64,000 bases of DNA from Sclerodactyla briareus (Eukaryota; Echinodermata; Holothuroidea; Dendrochirotida; Sclerodactylidae): positions 124,001 through 188,000 of the forward strand of contig JAODTK010004743.1 in NCBI GenBank assembly GCA_026419785.1, in the 5' to 3' direction. The position numbers and the translations under genes are program-made. Positions 12,507 to 22,699 of this stretch are shown in pieces; within the stretch, counting starts at the first letter, position 1; every line of letters begins with the position of its first letter. The notes under the pieces are model-generated. The model saw only the letters and a list, made by a program, of their open reading frames with translations, was not told the DNA's origin and made no database searches.

Positions 12507-12972
12507 CTGAGAATGGACAAATCAAAAGATTTCCAAGTAATAGTAGTACAGTAATGTAATTAATGGTGATCACAGAACAGCAGGGAATACATGATGGCAC
12601 GTCAGAGTGAAGTTACATGGGAAAGGGAAAATAAAAATAAAAATCAGGTCTATGTTAAGTTATTGGTTGACCCATTATGCAGGGAAATCAGAGCAAATCA
12701 TTATCCTGCAATTTGCAACAATGAACGACATCACACATCAACAACAGAGAATATCTGATGTCTTCCTTTTGTTGCTCCATTGTGCCTTGGACCAACTCTG
12801 CCATAGGCGTGCTTTGATACAGTTCTGGTTCTTATGAGACACAAGGGAACGGGCAAACATGCTACAAACCCTACCCAGTATGCATGTAGACAAAGATAGA
12901 TGATGTCGAACAGTGCTGCCACTCATCAAACAACCTCATTACTATCCACAAATGCAAGATGTAAGTTCTCAC

Positions 12973-13230
12973 CCACGAAGCGGACCTCCGTTGAGGACAC
13001 AGACTCCCCGCCGCCGCCATTGTTAACGATGCACTGGTAGCCGCCCTGCATTGCGACTGGAGGAGTAGAGCACCCGCAGCGTGTTGGGCAGGATGACGTG
13101 AGTCCGTCCGGCCGGATGGGGTTGCCGTCAACAGCACGAGGTGTTCCCCTCTCGGTGCAGTTCATCTTGAACAGGTGGCCCCGTTTCCACCTTCTGGGGG
13201 TGGCGGGCAAGGGCTGAATAACTGGAGGTG
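12973..13230 (-). CDS. IgSF gene exon: immunoglobulin (I-set-like) domain
   Basis: The acceptor is CTTACCAACAG|CACC and the donor is GTGG|GTGAGAAC, both phase 1, 258 bp (86 codons). The N-terminal part reads PPVIQPLPA and FKMNCTERGTP, with the B-strand Cys. The middle, in a shifted frame, reads HVILPNTLRVLYSSRNA (E strand and the turn before the F strand). The frame then returns for GGYQCIVNNGGG and ESVSSTEVRFV, with the F-strand Tyr-x-Cys and the G strand. Two shifts cancel, so the exon length is still a multiple of three, which favours sequencing indels over gene decay. The segment expected to carry the core Trp, between GTP and DGNPIRPDG, is garbled. A 466-bp intron separates this exon from the FN3 exon downstream. 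It probably encodes the last Ig domain before the FN3 repeats of a membrane or secreted adhesion protein. Confidence 0.85.
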
Positions 13231-14640
13231 CTGTTGGTAAGATTATGTTGAAAATATGAACTAGGCCAATTGATCTACCGGGAGGCAGCATTATTGTCTT
13301 GCAAAACCGTTGCCTTTCCCCAAGATGATGGCAGATGACAAAGCCCCTTCAATTAAGTGTCTGCAATGGACAAAATCTGATCAGATTGAGTGTGCGTACA
13401 CCTGGATGTAATGCTACACACAGAAATTGGTCAAATTTGGTTGCAAATTTCAAGGCATCGCTGACAGACACAGGCAGTGACAGCTTTCAGCTATTCACAC
13501 AAACCAAGGACCAAATCCATTTCCAGAATCATCACATTATTTCTCATATCAATTGAACCTTGTGGGAGGAGACGCATTCATTTCAAGTTACTATTGTGTG
13601 AAATTCCTTAAATGGGCCTGGGCCCTAGGGCTCAAGTGGGACCATGAACCAAAATTCCTGAACCACCCCAAGGTATGGCTACTGGAGCATCATCATGGTC
13701 AAACATCAGCAGTGTGCAACAAAAATTTTCAGAAAGAAAAAATATGGCATGATTTCCACATGCACGGGCCTAGGGTCCACAGTGGGCATTGATCCCAATT
13801 TCTGGACTCCCCACATGCCCTCTAAACCCATGGATTATTACAAAGAAAATCAATTGGCTTGTGGAAGGATATTCACTTCATTTCCATTGGGTGAAATTTC
13901 ATACATGGGCCCTAGGGCCCGATGGACATTGAACCCCCAAATTCCTTCCTCGCAACCCGACGGTAGGGCTATTGGTGCAGGGCCTTCATTTTATCCCCAA
14001 GTAGCAGCGTACATGTGAAGAAGAAGAAGGGTACATGTATGAATTAGTGATCGCCGTCCTGGAGTAGGGGTCTAAGGGAGGGTGTCCCTCCCTTGGAAAA
14101 TTTTGCTCATGAGGGGTTGTCTAGACGCAAATGGTCAATCTTGATAGAATTTGAACAACTGACATGACTAAAATTTTGGGGTAATTTAGTGGATTTTTTT
14201 TTCATTTTCTATGTGTTGTTTTTGTATTGTCAAATACAACTAATAAAGAGAAACAGAACACTGTATCATTTGAAGTAACTTCACTCGCTTTATTTCTCTT
14301 TCTCTTCCATCATAAACATTGATTTCATGAACCTTTCAACTCCCTTTCACACCCCTTTCACAACCGTGTTAGTACCTATAATTTTTGGAACCGGTATTAC
14401 GGATGCCCTGGCACCGGTGTCGGTGCCAGTACCGGTATTCCCGCTTGCCTAAACTAATGCTAGCGATCGTTATATTACACTGCATACTTGCAGCTCACTG
14501 TATGGGACTTAATTTTCACAATGCCCTTCTTTATACATCCTCCTTTCAAGTCAAAAGATTGCCCCCAAAAATATATTTTGTATAAGAAATGGTGTATTTT
14601 CGTTTGTCCATAGTTGAAAGACTTTATGGACAACGTACGT
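13231..14640. repeat. Intron with ATGGGCC-rich dispersed repeat
   Basis: 13,560-14,010 contains repeated 'gggcccta.ggccc' phrases and 'catcatcatggtcaaacatcagca'. The latter recurs at 41,940-42,150 ('catcattatgaccaaacatcagca'), so this is a dispersed repeat. 14,170-14,600 is AT-rich with a GGCACCGGTG-type simple motif near 14,410. No exon is supported. Confidence 0.5.
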
Positions 14641-14649
14641 ATGGCAAAC

Positions 14650-15330
14650 AGCCAATGCTGTTACGCAGAATTACATGTACTACATTCTTCCATACGTAAT
14701 ATGTACGCCCAGCCGGCCCCGTACAAACAGGTCGCTAGTTCAATTGTCAGTAGGCCCGAACCTAACTAAACGGTGATTATTTTAGATGCGAAAAACTGAA
14801 GCAAGGCACAGCCTAAAATCCGCCCTAAAAGCCACCAGAACTGCACTAAACCTTTATGTATATTTTTTTTTGTTTCTTCACACTAATTGCCCCAATTAAT
14901 CACATTATCATTCATAGAATTGTAGGCCCACGCGAAAATTACATTGCAGTATGTGGATGAGGTGGATCGACAGCGTAATATTCCAGTCCTTAATCACAGA
15001 GTCAGTAGAAACTCCCAAAGATGTAAAAAGGTTTGATGTCGGCGGCCTGTACAAGTCAATAGGAGTGGCCTACTTGATAGTTGTGTAACGAACTGTACAT
15101 TATCCAGTGGGATGCATTGTCAGAATGCTGAGTGAACAGTAAGTAGGTGAGACCCACCTGTTCCGAACAGGGCGATGTCTTGAAACTAGTGCAACAGCAT
15201 TGGGCGAGTAAGCAGCAACCATATGCTTTGCATGAGTTTATTATTACGTTTACCCCATAAAGCTGCGAGGCCGCGGCGGCTGATATATTCAGCAAATCAG
15301 GCAGTACACAGCTCGCAACAACACGTGGGG
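14650..15330. repeat. 0.8-kb dispersed repeat, copy B, left part
   Basis: Same orientation and order of landmarks as copy A (10,340-11,020). The match stops at 'acacagctcgcaacaacacg' near 15,325 and resumes at about 22,575 with the sequence that follows directly in copy A. Copy B was therefore split by the intervening DNA. Confidence 0.88.
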
Positions 15331-15407
15331 GGAAGTTCTATCATTTTCCAGTCTAGTGTTCAAACGATTATGCCAATATAGGAGGATGTTACCGATTCAC
15401 AAAATTA

Positions 15408-15668
15408 ATGGTTTGTAATCTGTGAACTACGATACTTACCCCATATTGCACTTTGCACCCCACCCGCGCCATTGAAACATCTGCCAACTTTTTACAGTAG
15501 TCCGGGCTGGCAACCCTATCGTCCTTCTAATTTGTCTAGGCGAGAGCCGTCCAAGGGATTGAGGGGCGTAGGCCCGCGACTCCGCCGAAGGAGGACGCCC
15601 CGTGATGACCGGAAGTGGGGGACGGTAGGGGGGTACGTCTATATGGGTGAAGTATTCGTAGTTCACAG
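15408..15668. mobile_element. MITE with splice-donor-like ends, copy 1
   Basis: The ends are inverted repeats: AATCTGTGAACTACGATACT at 15,408 and its complement at 15,640-15,668. The inner arm (15,440-15,466) continues CCCCATATTGCACTTTGC, the family mark shared with 36.1 kb and 21.4 kb. On the minus strand the left end reads CAATATGGGGTAAGT, an outward-facing 5' splice donor. The 110-bp interior is GC-rich, like the cassette to the right. Confidence 0.65.
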
Positions 15669-16369
15669 ATTCACAAACAGGAAGTTGTGGAAATCTATTT
15701 CACTTACTAAACTCACCCATATTGAACTTTGCACCAGACTAGCACCGGGCCACTGGGGGGGGTCAGTGCCGCACGAACAGGGGTGTTGGCGGTTGTAGAT
15801 GCAGAGCAGGCCCTCGTGCCGCTAGGCCGAGACCGTGTTGGAGAAGCAGCATGAAACGAACGTCGTGTGGTAAACCCCCACGACCTCGCATACCGTCTCG
15901 CGAAGAAGCGCAGCTCGGGAGAACGAGGGGGCCGACTCTCAGGCTCGCGGTGCAACGAGGTAGTGCACATTGTGAACCCGAGGCGAAACCCTGCTCAGAG
16001 ATATACGGACTTGCGAGGCTCTCTATCCAACGGAATGAGAAAGCCTTCAATACCGGAGAGAAAAGCTGACCACATAGGAAGAAGAGTTGAGTGCGTTAGC
16101 GAACCCGAACTTCGTTTTAACCCAGTACCAGTGACGTGACCGCACCGGACACCCACACCTGACGCTCCAAACGTGGTAGAATTCAGACGGTGCAGAGGTA
16201 AGTCTCTGACGTGTGAAAACCCGGCCACGTGACCGCCGGGGGGCGACCCACCGCCTCGAGAGCTGACCTGGATCGAATGTCGAAAGAGTAGGTGCGCGGA
16301 TGCGACCGCAGGCTGGGAGTACCAATCTGGCCCGGGAGGGCTTAAAGAGTCGGATAAAGGGTGAGCCCA

Positions 16370-17130
16370 CCCACGGCTCGGAGAGTCGATCTGGCTAAGA
16401 GAGGGCAGAAAGAGTCGGCAGGCCGATCCTCTGCTCGGTAGGGCCGACCTCACATAGGAAGGCAGGAGAGTCGGATTACGGCTATGGAAGCTCGTGATGA
16501 ACCAATCCCAGGGGATCGATGCCCAAGGAGCTGGCAGGAAGAGGGGGACCACTGCGCTGGAGAGTAGGCAGGCTTGATCTCGGCTCGGTAGAAAGCTCAT
16601 CTCACCCAGTGAGGGAAGGAAGAGTCTGACCAGCTCTGGTGAGTCGGCGGTCCGATCCTGCTCTGTAGGGCCGTATTCACACAGAGAGGGAGGAAGGTCG
16701 TGCTCGGCTATGCAAGGCCTGGATGAGCGAATCACTGCGCGGGGGAGCTGGCTTCGGATGGCATGAAGAGTGGTCCGCGGATACAGAGAGACGGGAAAGT
16801 CGACCCGCGGCTCGGGAGGGTTAATCTGGCTCAGGAGAGTGGAGGGAAGTGGGATGAAGGAGCCGGAGGGGTCGGTAGGGGGCTTACCCTCGGCCGGGAG
16901 AGCCCGTCTGGCCCAGGCGGCGGATAGGGTCAGACCACGGAACTGGAAAACAGGGAAGGCCGACCATCGGCTCGGGAGACCCCATTAAATTAGGAGGGCA
17001 AGAAGTCCGACCACAGCCCCGGAGGGTCAAAAGAGGTCGACACACGGCTCGAGACGGACGACAGAGAGTTCACGGATCTGGAGAGCCTACCCACGGCTCC
17101 GGGGGCAGACCCGGTTCGGGAAGGCCGGAA
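16370..17130. repeat. Irregular GC-rich tandem repeats (CGGCTCGGGAG modules)
   Basis: Repeated modules of the form 'ggctcgg.agagtcgatctgg' plus 'gagggcagaaagagtcgg'. Larger segments repeat about 200-230 bp apart, for example 'gctcggtagggccgacctcaca' near 16,436 and 'gctctgtagggccgtattcaca' near 16,661. The array is heavily degenerate. Confidence 0.7.
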
Positions 17131-17269
17131 GAGAAGGTTCACGGCTTGCAAGGGCAGAACGTCGGTATCGCAGTGAGACAGTCACGCTAGGAACACGGAA
17201 CGACCCACCACCGTGGCACTCCGCATGTCAGCGGGGTAAGGATAGCCCGGTCGGTTAACAGGGCCTGCT

Positions 17270-17850
17270 GTGAGGGCGCACGGCTACATCGGGGTAAGCT
17301 GGTGATTCGTAAAATGGGACGGACGCGTTGTCCTCAGCGAACGGCGCGGGTCGGTCTCGAGCGAACGTGCTGATTTTCAGGACAAAAACGTCCAGACGTG
17401 AAGGTGACGACTGCGTTGAAGGAAGCAATGGGGTCCACGGAGTAGGGCGGAAGAGGCGTCTGCAGAGACGCACGGCTACATACGGGTGAGCCAGGCGACC
17501 GTAAACGGACGGGTTAGTCTCTCAGCGGACAGGGCGGGCTCGATCGAGCGGAAACGTCGGCCTTCGGGGAACGCGCGTCCGACGTGAAGGTGTTGACTGC
17601 GCCGAAGTAAGTAATGGGGTCCCCGGAGTAGACGGCAGAGACGGCGCAGAGAGCACGACTACTTGGGGTGAGACAGTTCCCGTAAACGGGCCTGTATGGT
17701 TCTGTACATCAGAGAAAGGTAGGGTCGACGTAGCGGAACGTGCTAGGCTTCGGGGGGAAAGCGCGTGCGAAAGTGAAGGTTATAACTGCGCCAAAGAAGT
17801 ATTAGGGTCCCGGAGAAGAGCGGCCGAGACCAACTCAGCAGAGAACGAGG
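17270..17850. repeat. Three ~190-bp GC-rich tandem units
   Basis: Three consecutive units, about 17,270-17,465, 17,466-17,650 and 17,651-17,850. Each contains 'acggctaca.cggggtgag', 'cgtaaacggac', 'cggaacgt', 'gacgtgaaggt..tgactgcg' and 'gtaatggggtccccggagta'. They are diverged but collinear. Confidence 0.85.
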
Positions 17851-19384
17851 ACGTTCGGCGAGACTGGCTACTAGGTCAAGTAGGCATAACAAGGCGAGAA
17901 GTAGTCCGCCAGCCAAACTTCGGCAGTTATATGCCGGAGTTTCCAGGCGTTGCGCCCCCCCCTATCTTCAGTAAGCGTCTATGTAGGCCTGAGCCCTATA
18001 GTGTCTCGGCTACGGAGGTGAGCGCGAGTGGGCCTGGTAAGAACCCGAGGGAAGGTAGCGAACTGCTAGATCTCTCCCACGGAAGCCAGTACGCTTGGAA
18101 GGCCGACCCTGACCGGAATAACGGCCCTGGATCTCGATGGACAACGGATGTACTGTTCGCTAGATAGTGGAAGCCGCACGACGCCCCGGGGGGCCTTCCA
18201 GCCGGGGGGGGGGGCAGGCTAGATAGGAGTCTTCGCCCACTGGGGGGGGGGAAACACTAGTAGTCTTCCAGCACTCAGTGGCCTCGCGAGCCCGCTGATT
18301 TCTCTTTAAAGAGATCCGACTCTGGCAGGGGTGGCGTCCTGGGCGGCCGAAGCAAAACCACGCGCTGACCCGAGAGGATCCCTAGCTAGGCGCGGAGGGG
18401 GGTTTTTTCTTATCACGGTCTGACGAGACCGGTGTGGAAAAATTCCTTCCAAAGTCGGCTCAATACAGGGACTAATTATTCGTCCCGCTAGAGCATTCAT
18501 CGAAAGATCCGCGAGGAGGCTCCGGCACGATGGATGGCTGAACGGAGGCTACTCTTACCGAAGGGCTGGTCACCAGGCCCTGTGCGCTCTCCGTGCGGCC
18601 TTAAGTCACCGCGCCAAGTCTGACAGACTGGCCACGATGAGAGGGCCACTGGACCAACGAACGCGATAGAGTCACTTGTAACCTAGCGACGCGTAGCGAA
18701 GGCTGTCCCGAACGTAGTAACTATCTCGGAGAGGACCGAAAACAGTCTCTGGCGATGCGGACCTTAACAAAGTCCTCGCCCCGAAAAAAAAGACCGCCAG
18801 CGCTAAGTCTCGCTATAGGTTGATCGGGGCTAACGGCACAGAACAAGGATGCTGTCCATCCGACCCCCGAGGACTACCGTCGGGTAATAGCATCGCCGCT
18901 CTGGGTGTAGAACACACTGCTCCCCTGAGTCGCAATGCCTGCCCAGAGAGAGACTCGGGGCCCTACGGCTGTTTCGGACGGAGCCTAGTAACCCGGAACC
19001 TCCAGAGAGATCTTGGTATCGGGAGCGTTTGTCGCTTCCTCCCCTCTTGCAGGGAACCCAAAAGCTGAAGTTCCTGAGGGGCCCCCGCGGCCTAACCTCC
19101 CTAAAGGAGGCCGGCGCGGCGTCCAGAGCGTCACGCCGACGGGGACCCGGAAAACGTCGGCCGCGCTAAACTGTCTGAAAAACCGGCAAAAATGGTTTGA
19201 AAAACATCGCCCCGTAGGGCTCGCCGCTTGGATACATGGAATCTCTGCCTAGCCGACTATCCGAATCCCCGGCAGAGACCTCTGGGGAGATGTTGCCAAG
19301 TGGGCTGTGGCCTGTGGCTGGGATCGATCCCTGGATCCACCTGGATCCCTGGTCCCCTGGCGCTGGTCTGATGCCAGCCGTACC

Positions 19385-19930
19385 GGCCGCACGGAATTCG
19401 CGGCCGGGAACGGTACAACGCACTCGTCGGGACCTCCGCGGCCGTTCGAGGTGTAACCACACCCCGATCGGACCCGGCTGGGCGGAAACGACCTTGCTTG
19501 TCGGGGGAACCCAGGGCCAGTCAGAAGGTGTAAACAACCCCGTTTTCAGACATGGAGGGGCCGGCCCCGACCTAGCTTGTCGGGACCCCCGGGGCGGCCC
19601 GAGGTGTAACGACACTCCGTCCGGACCCGGCGGGCGGCCACGACCTCTAATGCGGGACCTACGGGCCCGTCCCGAGGGGTAACGACAACCAGTCGGGCCC
19701 GGCTGGGCCGGGCCCCCGACCTCTCTGTCGGGACCCCGGCGCTCCGGGTGTAACGACACCCCGTTCGGACCGGCAGGGCCAGCGCCGACCTTACCATAGG
19801 CCTGGACCAGGCAAAGTCGAGCCACCTCGGACGCCCCGCCTTGGGTTCGGCCCCGACCTACCCTGTCGGGACCTCCGGACCGTCTTGAGGTGTAACGACA
19901 CCCTTCGGGTTCGGCGCCGAGGGAAGGACC
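19385..19930. repeat. ~74-bp GC-rich tandem repeat, about 7 units
   Basis: The motif GTGTAACGACACC (or variants) recurs near 19,452, 19,528, 19,605, 19,677, 19,748 and 19,892, that is every 72-76 bp with one degenerate unit. Each unit carries 'tgtcgggacc' and a 'cggacccggc' stretch. CpG is intact through most units. Confidence 0.88.
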
Positions 19931-20259
19931 AGCAGAGACGGCATCCTTGCGTGCGAGAAGAGCACCGCGGCCCGCCCCGCGGCCTTAGGGTCTGCTGACC
20001 AAGAGCTCTATGCCTGTGGACTCACGGTGCTAACGGCACTGCCCACGGGCACCGGAAGGGGCCAAGCTCGGAAACGTCCTCCGCTTCGAGCGAGCCATTC
20101 ACGGGTCTTCTCTGCCGTCGGTGGTATCTTCGTAGACAAGGCGGCGCTCACAGCGGTCCTCTGTCCCAGTAGCGAATGGCCGGACAGGCCCGGTTAGCCG
20201 ACACACTTCCCCGTATTTGAGGAAAGTCCCGCTACGGAAAGTATCCTTCAGGAGTATAC

Positions 20260-20835
20260 ATCCTCCCCGAACGATATACAATAACATATCAAAATAGGAA
20301 TCACTCCGACATGAAAATTTGAATATGTCATAATACGAGTGTATTGCATTATAGGATATACAAATAATAACTCAGCCAATACGGAAAATAGCTCAGGAGT
20401 ATAATCCCACTAACGATATACAATAACAATATCACAAAGAGGAATCAATTAGACATGAATTGATATGTCATAATACGAGTGTAGAGCAGTATAAGATTAT
20501 ACAAAATACAAACATCAGCCGATGGACGGAACGGAATGAAATGTGATATGTCATAATACGCGTGTATTGCAGTATAAGGATTATACAAAATACAAATCCT
20601 CGGCCGGTAACATATCCACAACTAGGATCACTTGACGACAGATAGCGAAATGTCATAGTACGGAGGTATTGCGTATAAGAAGATCCAAAATACAACCATC
20701 ACGATAACAAAGGTATACAAAAGCAATATCACAAGAAGGAATCACTTCCAGAAATGATATGCGACATGTCATAAACCGTAGTGTATTGCAGTATAAACTA
20801 TACAAATACAAGTAATCGGCGGGTAACGAACGCAC
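20260..20835. repeat. AT-rich tandem repeat, ~5 units of 80-140 bp
   Basis: The motif GTCATAATACGAGTGTATTG recurs with variation near 20,327, 20,467, 20,549, 20,653 and 20,769. Each is followed by 'cagtataaggattatacaaaatacaa' and often 'gatatacaataacaatatc'. Composition flips abruptly from the GC-rich block to the left. Confidence 0.88.
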
Positions 20836-20929
20836 GATAAGACGAGCTTAACTTAAACAAGCCAAGTAACGAACAAAGTATCCCCAGTTCCACGCTCTAA
20901 CCAGTTTGCGTACATTCCCTAGCGCGGGA

Positions 20930-21015
20930 GCGAGAGACAACCCCGGGGGAAGGGACAGGGAGGGAAGGGAAAAAACCCAAGGAAGGGAGGGAGGGAGGGA
21001 GGGGGGGGCTCAGAT
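20930..21015. repeat. GGGA-rich polypurine tract
   Basis: A purine-only or nearly purine-only run: GGGGGAAGGGACAGGGAGGG, later (GGGA)n, ending in nine Gs. Many G-runs of three or more could fold as a G-quadruplex or triplex. It lies between the AT-rich units and the right arm of the composite element. Confidence 0.8.
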
Positions 21016-22574
21016 AGGGAAAGCACACCGGACAACAGGTCCAGCCCTACTGAACTAACACAAAGGAGCCACACACCGCGTGTGTTAGGCTACGGGGGAA
21101 GCCTATGCACAACCTATTGTGCTAGGAGCAGCCTAGGCTAAATATGGGACTTACGACAAAACGTGGATCGAGCGGGAGAATAAATCCAAAAACAAATATC
21201 ACGAAAACCGGTAGGATAAACATATCCTGATAGACGCCGTCGGAAGAAAAATGCTACTAGCAAGATTCTGAATGTCGATTGCAAGAAGATGGGTGATTTG
21301 CGGCGATGAAAAATCGATGACTTCTTAGCCAAGATGCTCATGAACTTAAACGTTAAACTGCAAAATAAGAAGGACGATAGGTTTGCCAGCCGGACTACTG
21401 TAAAAAGGTGCCGAGTCATGGCGACGGGGTGGGGTGCAAAGGGGCAATATGGGGAAGTTGAGAAGTGAAATAGGATTACCGATTATTTTTTTCCATAATA
21501 GGTCCGATTCCGATACCGATTAGTCAAGTCAGCACAACACGGTCACATGTCATTGCATTTACGTAAGGCAACTTCCATGAGTTAAATCCCATCAATGGGA
21601 TGACCTACAGGGGTAGTCATAATTTCAGCTTAGTCAAGTTAATACTTATCAGATGCAGCTTTTATTGCATGCATATGTTTGAGCTCCTAGTGAAGGAAAC
21701 AAAATACTAACGCCAGCTTTGAATGGATTCGGAAGCTCCGATAATCTGGTGAATACTAAAAGTCGAGAAGCGCGTCCAGCTACACGAGAAGCCTGAAATA
21801 ATTTCCGTGCATACACGTCCACAAAAACAGTGTGTGTGTGGACATAATTGTAGTGCGATAGCATCACGGTCAATCGTCGCCTCTCCGCACACACTTACGT
21901 CTATGGGGTTTTTTCGACATTGGCCCTGGGTTAGACCGAAACAATCGAGCGGTTAGCAGTCGACGATTTCCACCAAAAATATGTTGCTGGGCCTGGGACT
22001 AGCGTAGAATACGTTACGCATGCTCATGAACAATGGTTTGATTCACCAATTTCTCACTGGGTAAACGATGATATTTTGTTTTTGCAAGATTCAGAGCAGC
22101 AAATCAAATTCCCCAGGCGTGTCTTGCGTGGTATCCCATGCCAAATCGAGACAATGGTTATGCGGTAGCATATGCCATTCGTAGTTTGAGTGTGTCTCAT
22201 GTATATGTGCAGTATAGTGCGATGCACAGCATCTGACCTAGTTTGTACGCTGCAGAACGATCGTTTGGAGTTTTGTTCGTCGGGCAGGGCGGGATAAGAG
22301 GGGGGGGGGGGGTGGACCAGCGGCATTTGGAATCGCAAGACATTTTTGCTTCAACCGGTTGAATTTTGGAATGTGGGTTTAAGTACATAGGTGTTAATGA
22401 TCGAGTGGAAAATGTTGAAAATTTTTTTTTATTTTCTGCTGGCCCAGGGTTATGGGTAATCGGTCTCTCGTGGCGGAACTAGATGAGCAAATTTACATTC
22501 GATACCGAGATGCCATAATCGGGCCGATTCCATAACGATAATCGTTTGACACTATTTCAAAAGGTTGCGATACA

Positions 22575-22690
22575 GCGCGATGTCGCGGCCAGCGGATGGG
22601 ATCGGCGGAGAAATACATCATTGATGTAGGTTCGGTGTTGGTAGCCAATACGGTAATCTAAGATCTTACAGCTGGGTCTCGACGAATGGC
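22575..22690. repeat. 0.8-kb dispersed repeat, copy B, right part
   Basis: The sequence 'gatgggatcggcggagaaatac' through 'ggtgttggtagccaatacgg' continues copy B and aligns with copy A at about 11,030-11,115. It confirms that the 15.35-22.55-kb element was inserted into a pre-existing repeat. Confidence 0.8.
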
Positions 22691-22699
22691 GCATTAGTG

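Larger units (their letters stand above)
15760..20280. other. GC-rich, CpG-rich cassette of sub-repeats, rDNA-spacer-like
   Basis: A sharply bounded ~4.5-kb island of high GC and very high CpG density lies in AT-rich surroundings. It is built of blocks: a unique lead (15.76-16.25), irregular repeats (16.25-17.15), three ~190-bp units (17.27-17.85), a 1.35-kb unique stretch (17.9-19.25) and seven ~74-bp units (19.4-19.93), followed by AT-rich units. Ordered GC sub-repeat blocks then AT repeats resemble an rDNA intergenic or external transcribed spacer. I looked for conserved 18S, 5.8S, 28S and 5S landmarks and found none, so this is an analogy only. Open frames here, including a 246-codon minus-strand frame at 15,995-16,735, follow the repeat period and GC bias and show no domain. 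Confidence 0.6.
15690..21478. mobile_element. ~5.8-kb TIR-bounded composite element holding the GC-rich cassette
   Basis: Left end CTATTTCACTTACTAAACTC then ACCCATATTGAACTTTGCACC (15,694-15,735). The right end at 21,428-21,478 is its inverted counterpart, GGGTGCAAAGGGGCAATATG followed by GGGAAGTTGAGAAGTGAAAT. The right arm also has the inner motif 'actactgtaaaaaggt' / 'aagaaggacgatagg' (21,360-21,400), the complement of 15,488-15,530. The same two end types form the small element at 36.1 kb. The element encloses everything from 15,740 to 21,360 and has no recognisable transposase. Confidence 0.55.
15352..22555. mobile_element. Large TIR (hAT-like) element interrupting repeat copy B
   Basis: Left end at about 15,352-15,370 reads TAGTGTTCAAACGATTAT. 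The right end at about 22,536-22,555 reads ATAATCGTTTGACACTA, its inverted complement apart from one base. The bounds match the gap in repeat copy B to within a few tens of bases. Subterminal DNA has repeated 'gccataatcgggccgattcc' and 'taatcggt' motifs at 21.47-21.53 and 22.45-22.54 kb. TIRs of the (C/T)AGTG type point to hAT, but I cannot see a clean 8-bp TSD. The interior carries a second, nested TIR family and a GC-rich cassette. 21,480-22,440 is an AT-rich interior arm whose short frames I do not recognise. Confidence 0.6.

Noticed and set aside
15995-16735. 246-codon minus-strand open frame in the GC-rich cassette
   Set aside because: The peptide is a repetitive Ser/Pro/Leu/Arg sequence following the DNA repeat period, with no domain. 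GC-rich DNA lacks stops, and other frames are also open nearby.
17880-19100. Possible 18S/28S rRNA gene
   Set aside because: Phrases such as 'cataacaaggcgag', 'gaagaacccgaggg' and 'aacgtagtaactatc' look rRNA-like, but none of the universally conserved rRNA stretches (5.8S GATGAAGAACGC, the 28S site around TAAGGTAGCC, the 18S 3' end) is present.
19166-19825. 219-codon minus-strand and 148-codon plus-strand frames
   Set aside because: Both cross the 74-bp tandem repeats and are Gly/Pro/Arg-rich by composition. Opposite-strand frames being open together points to base composition, not coding.
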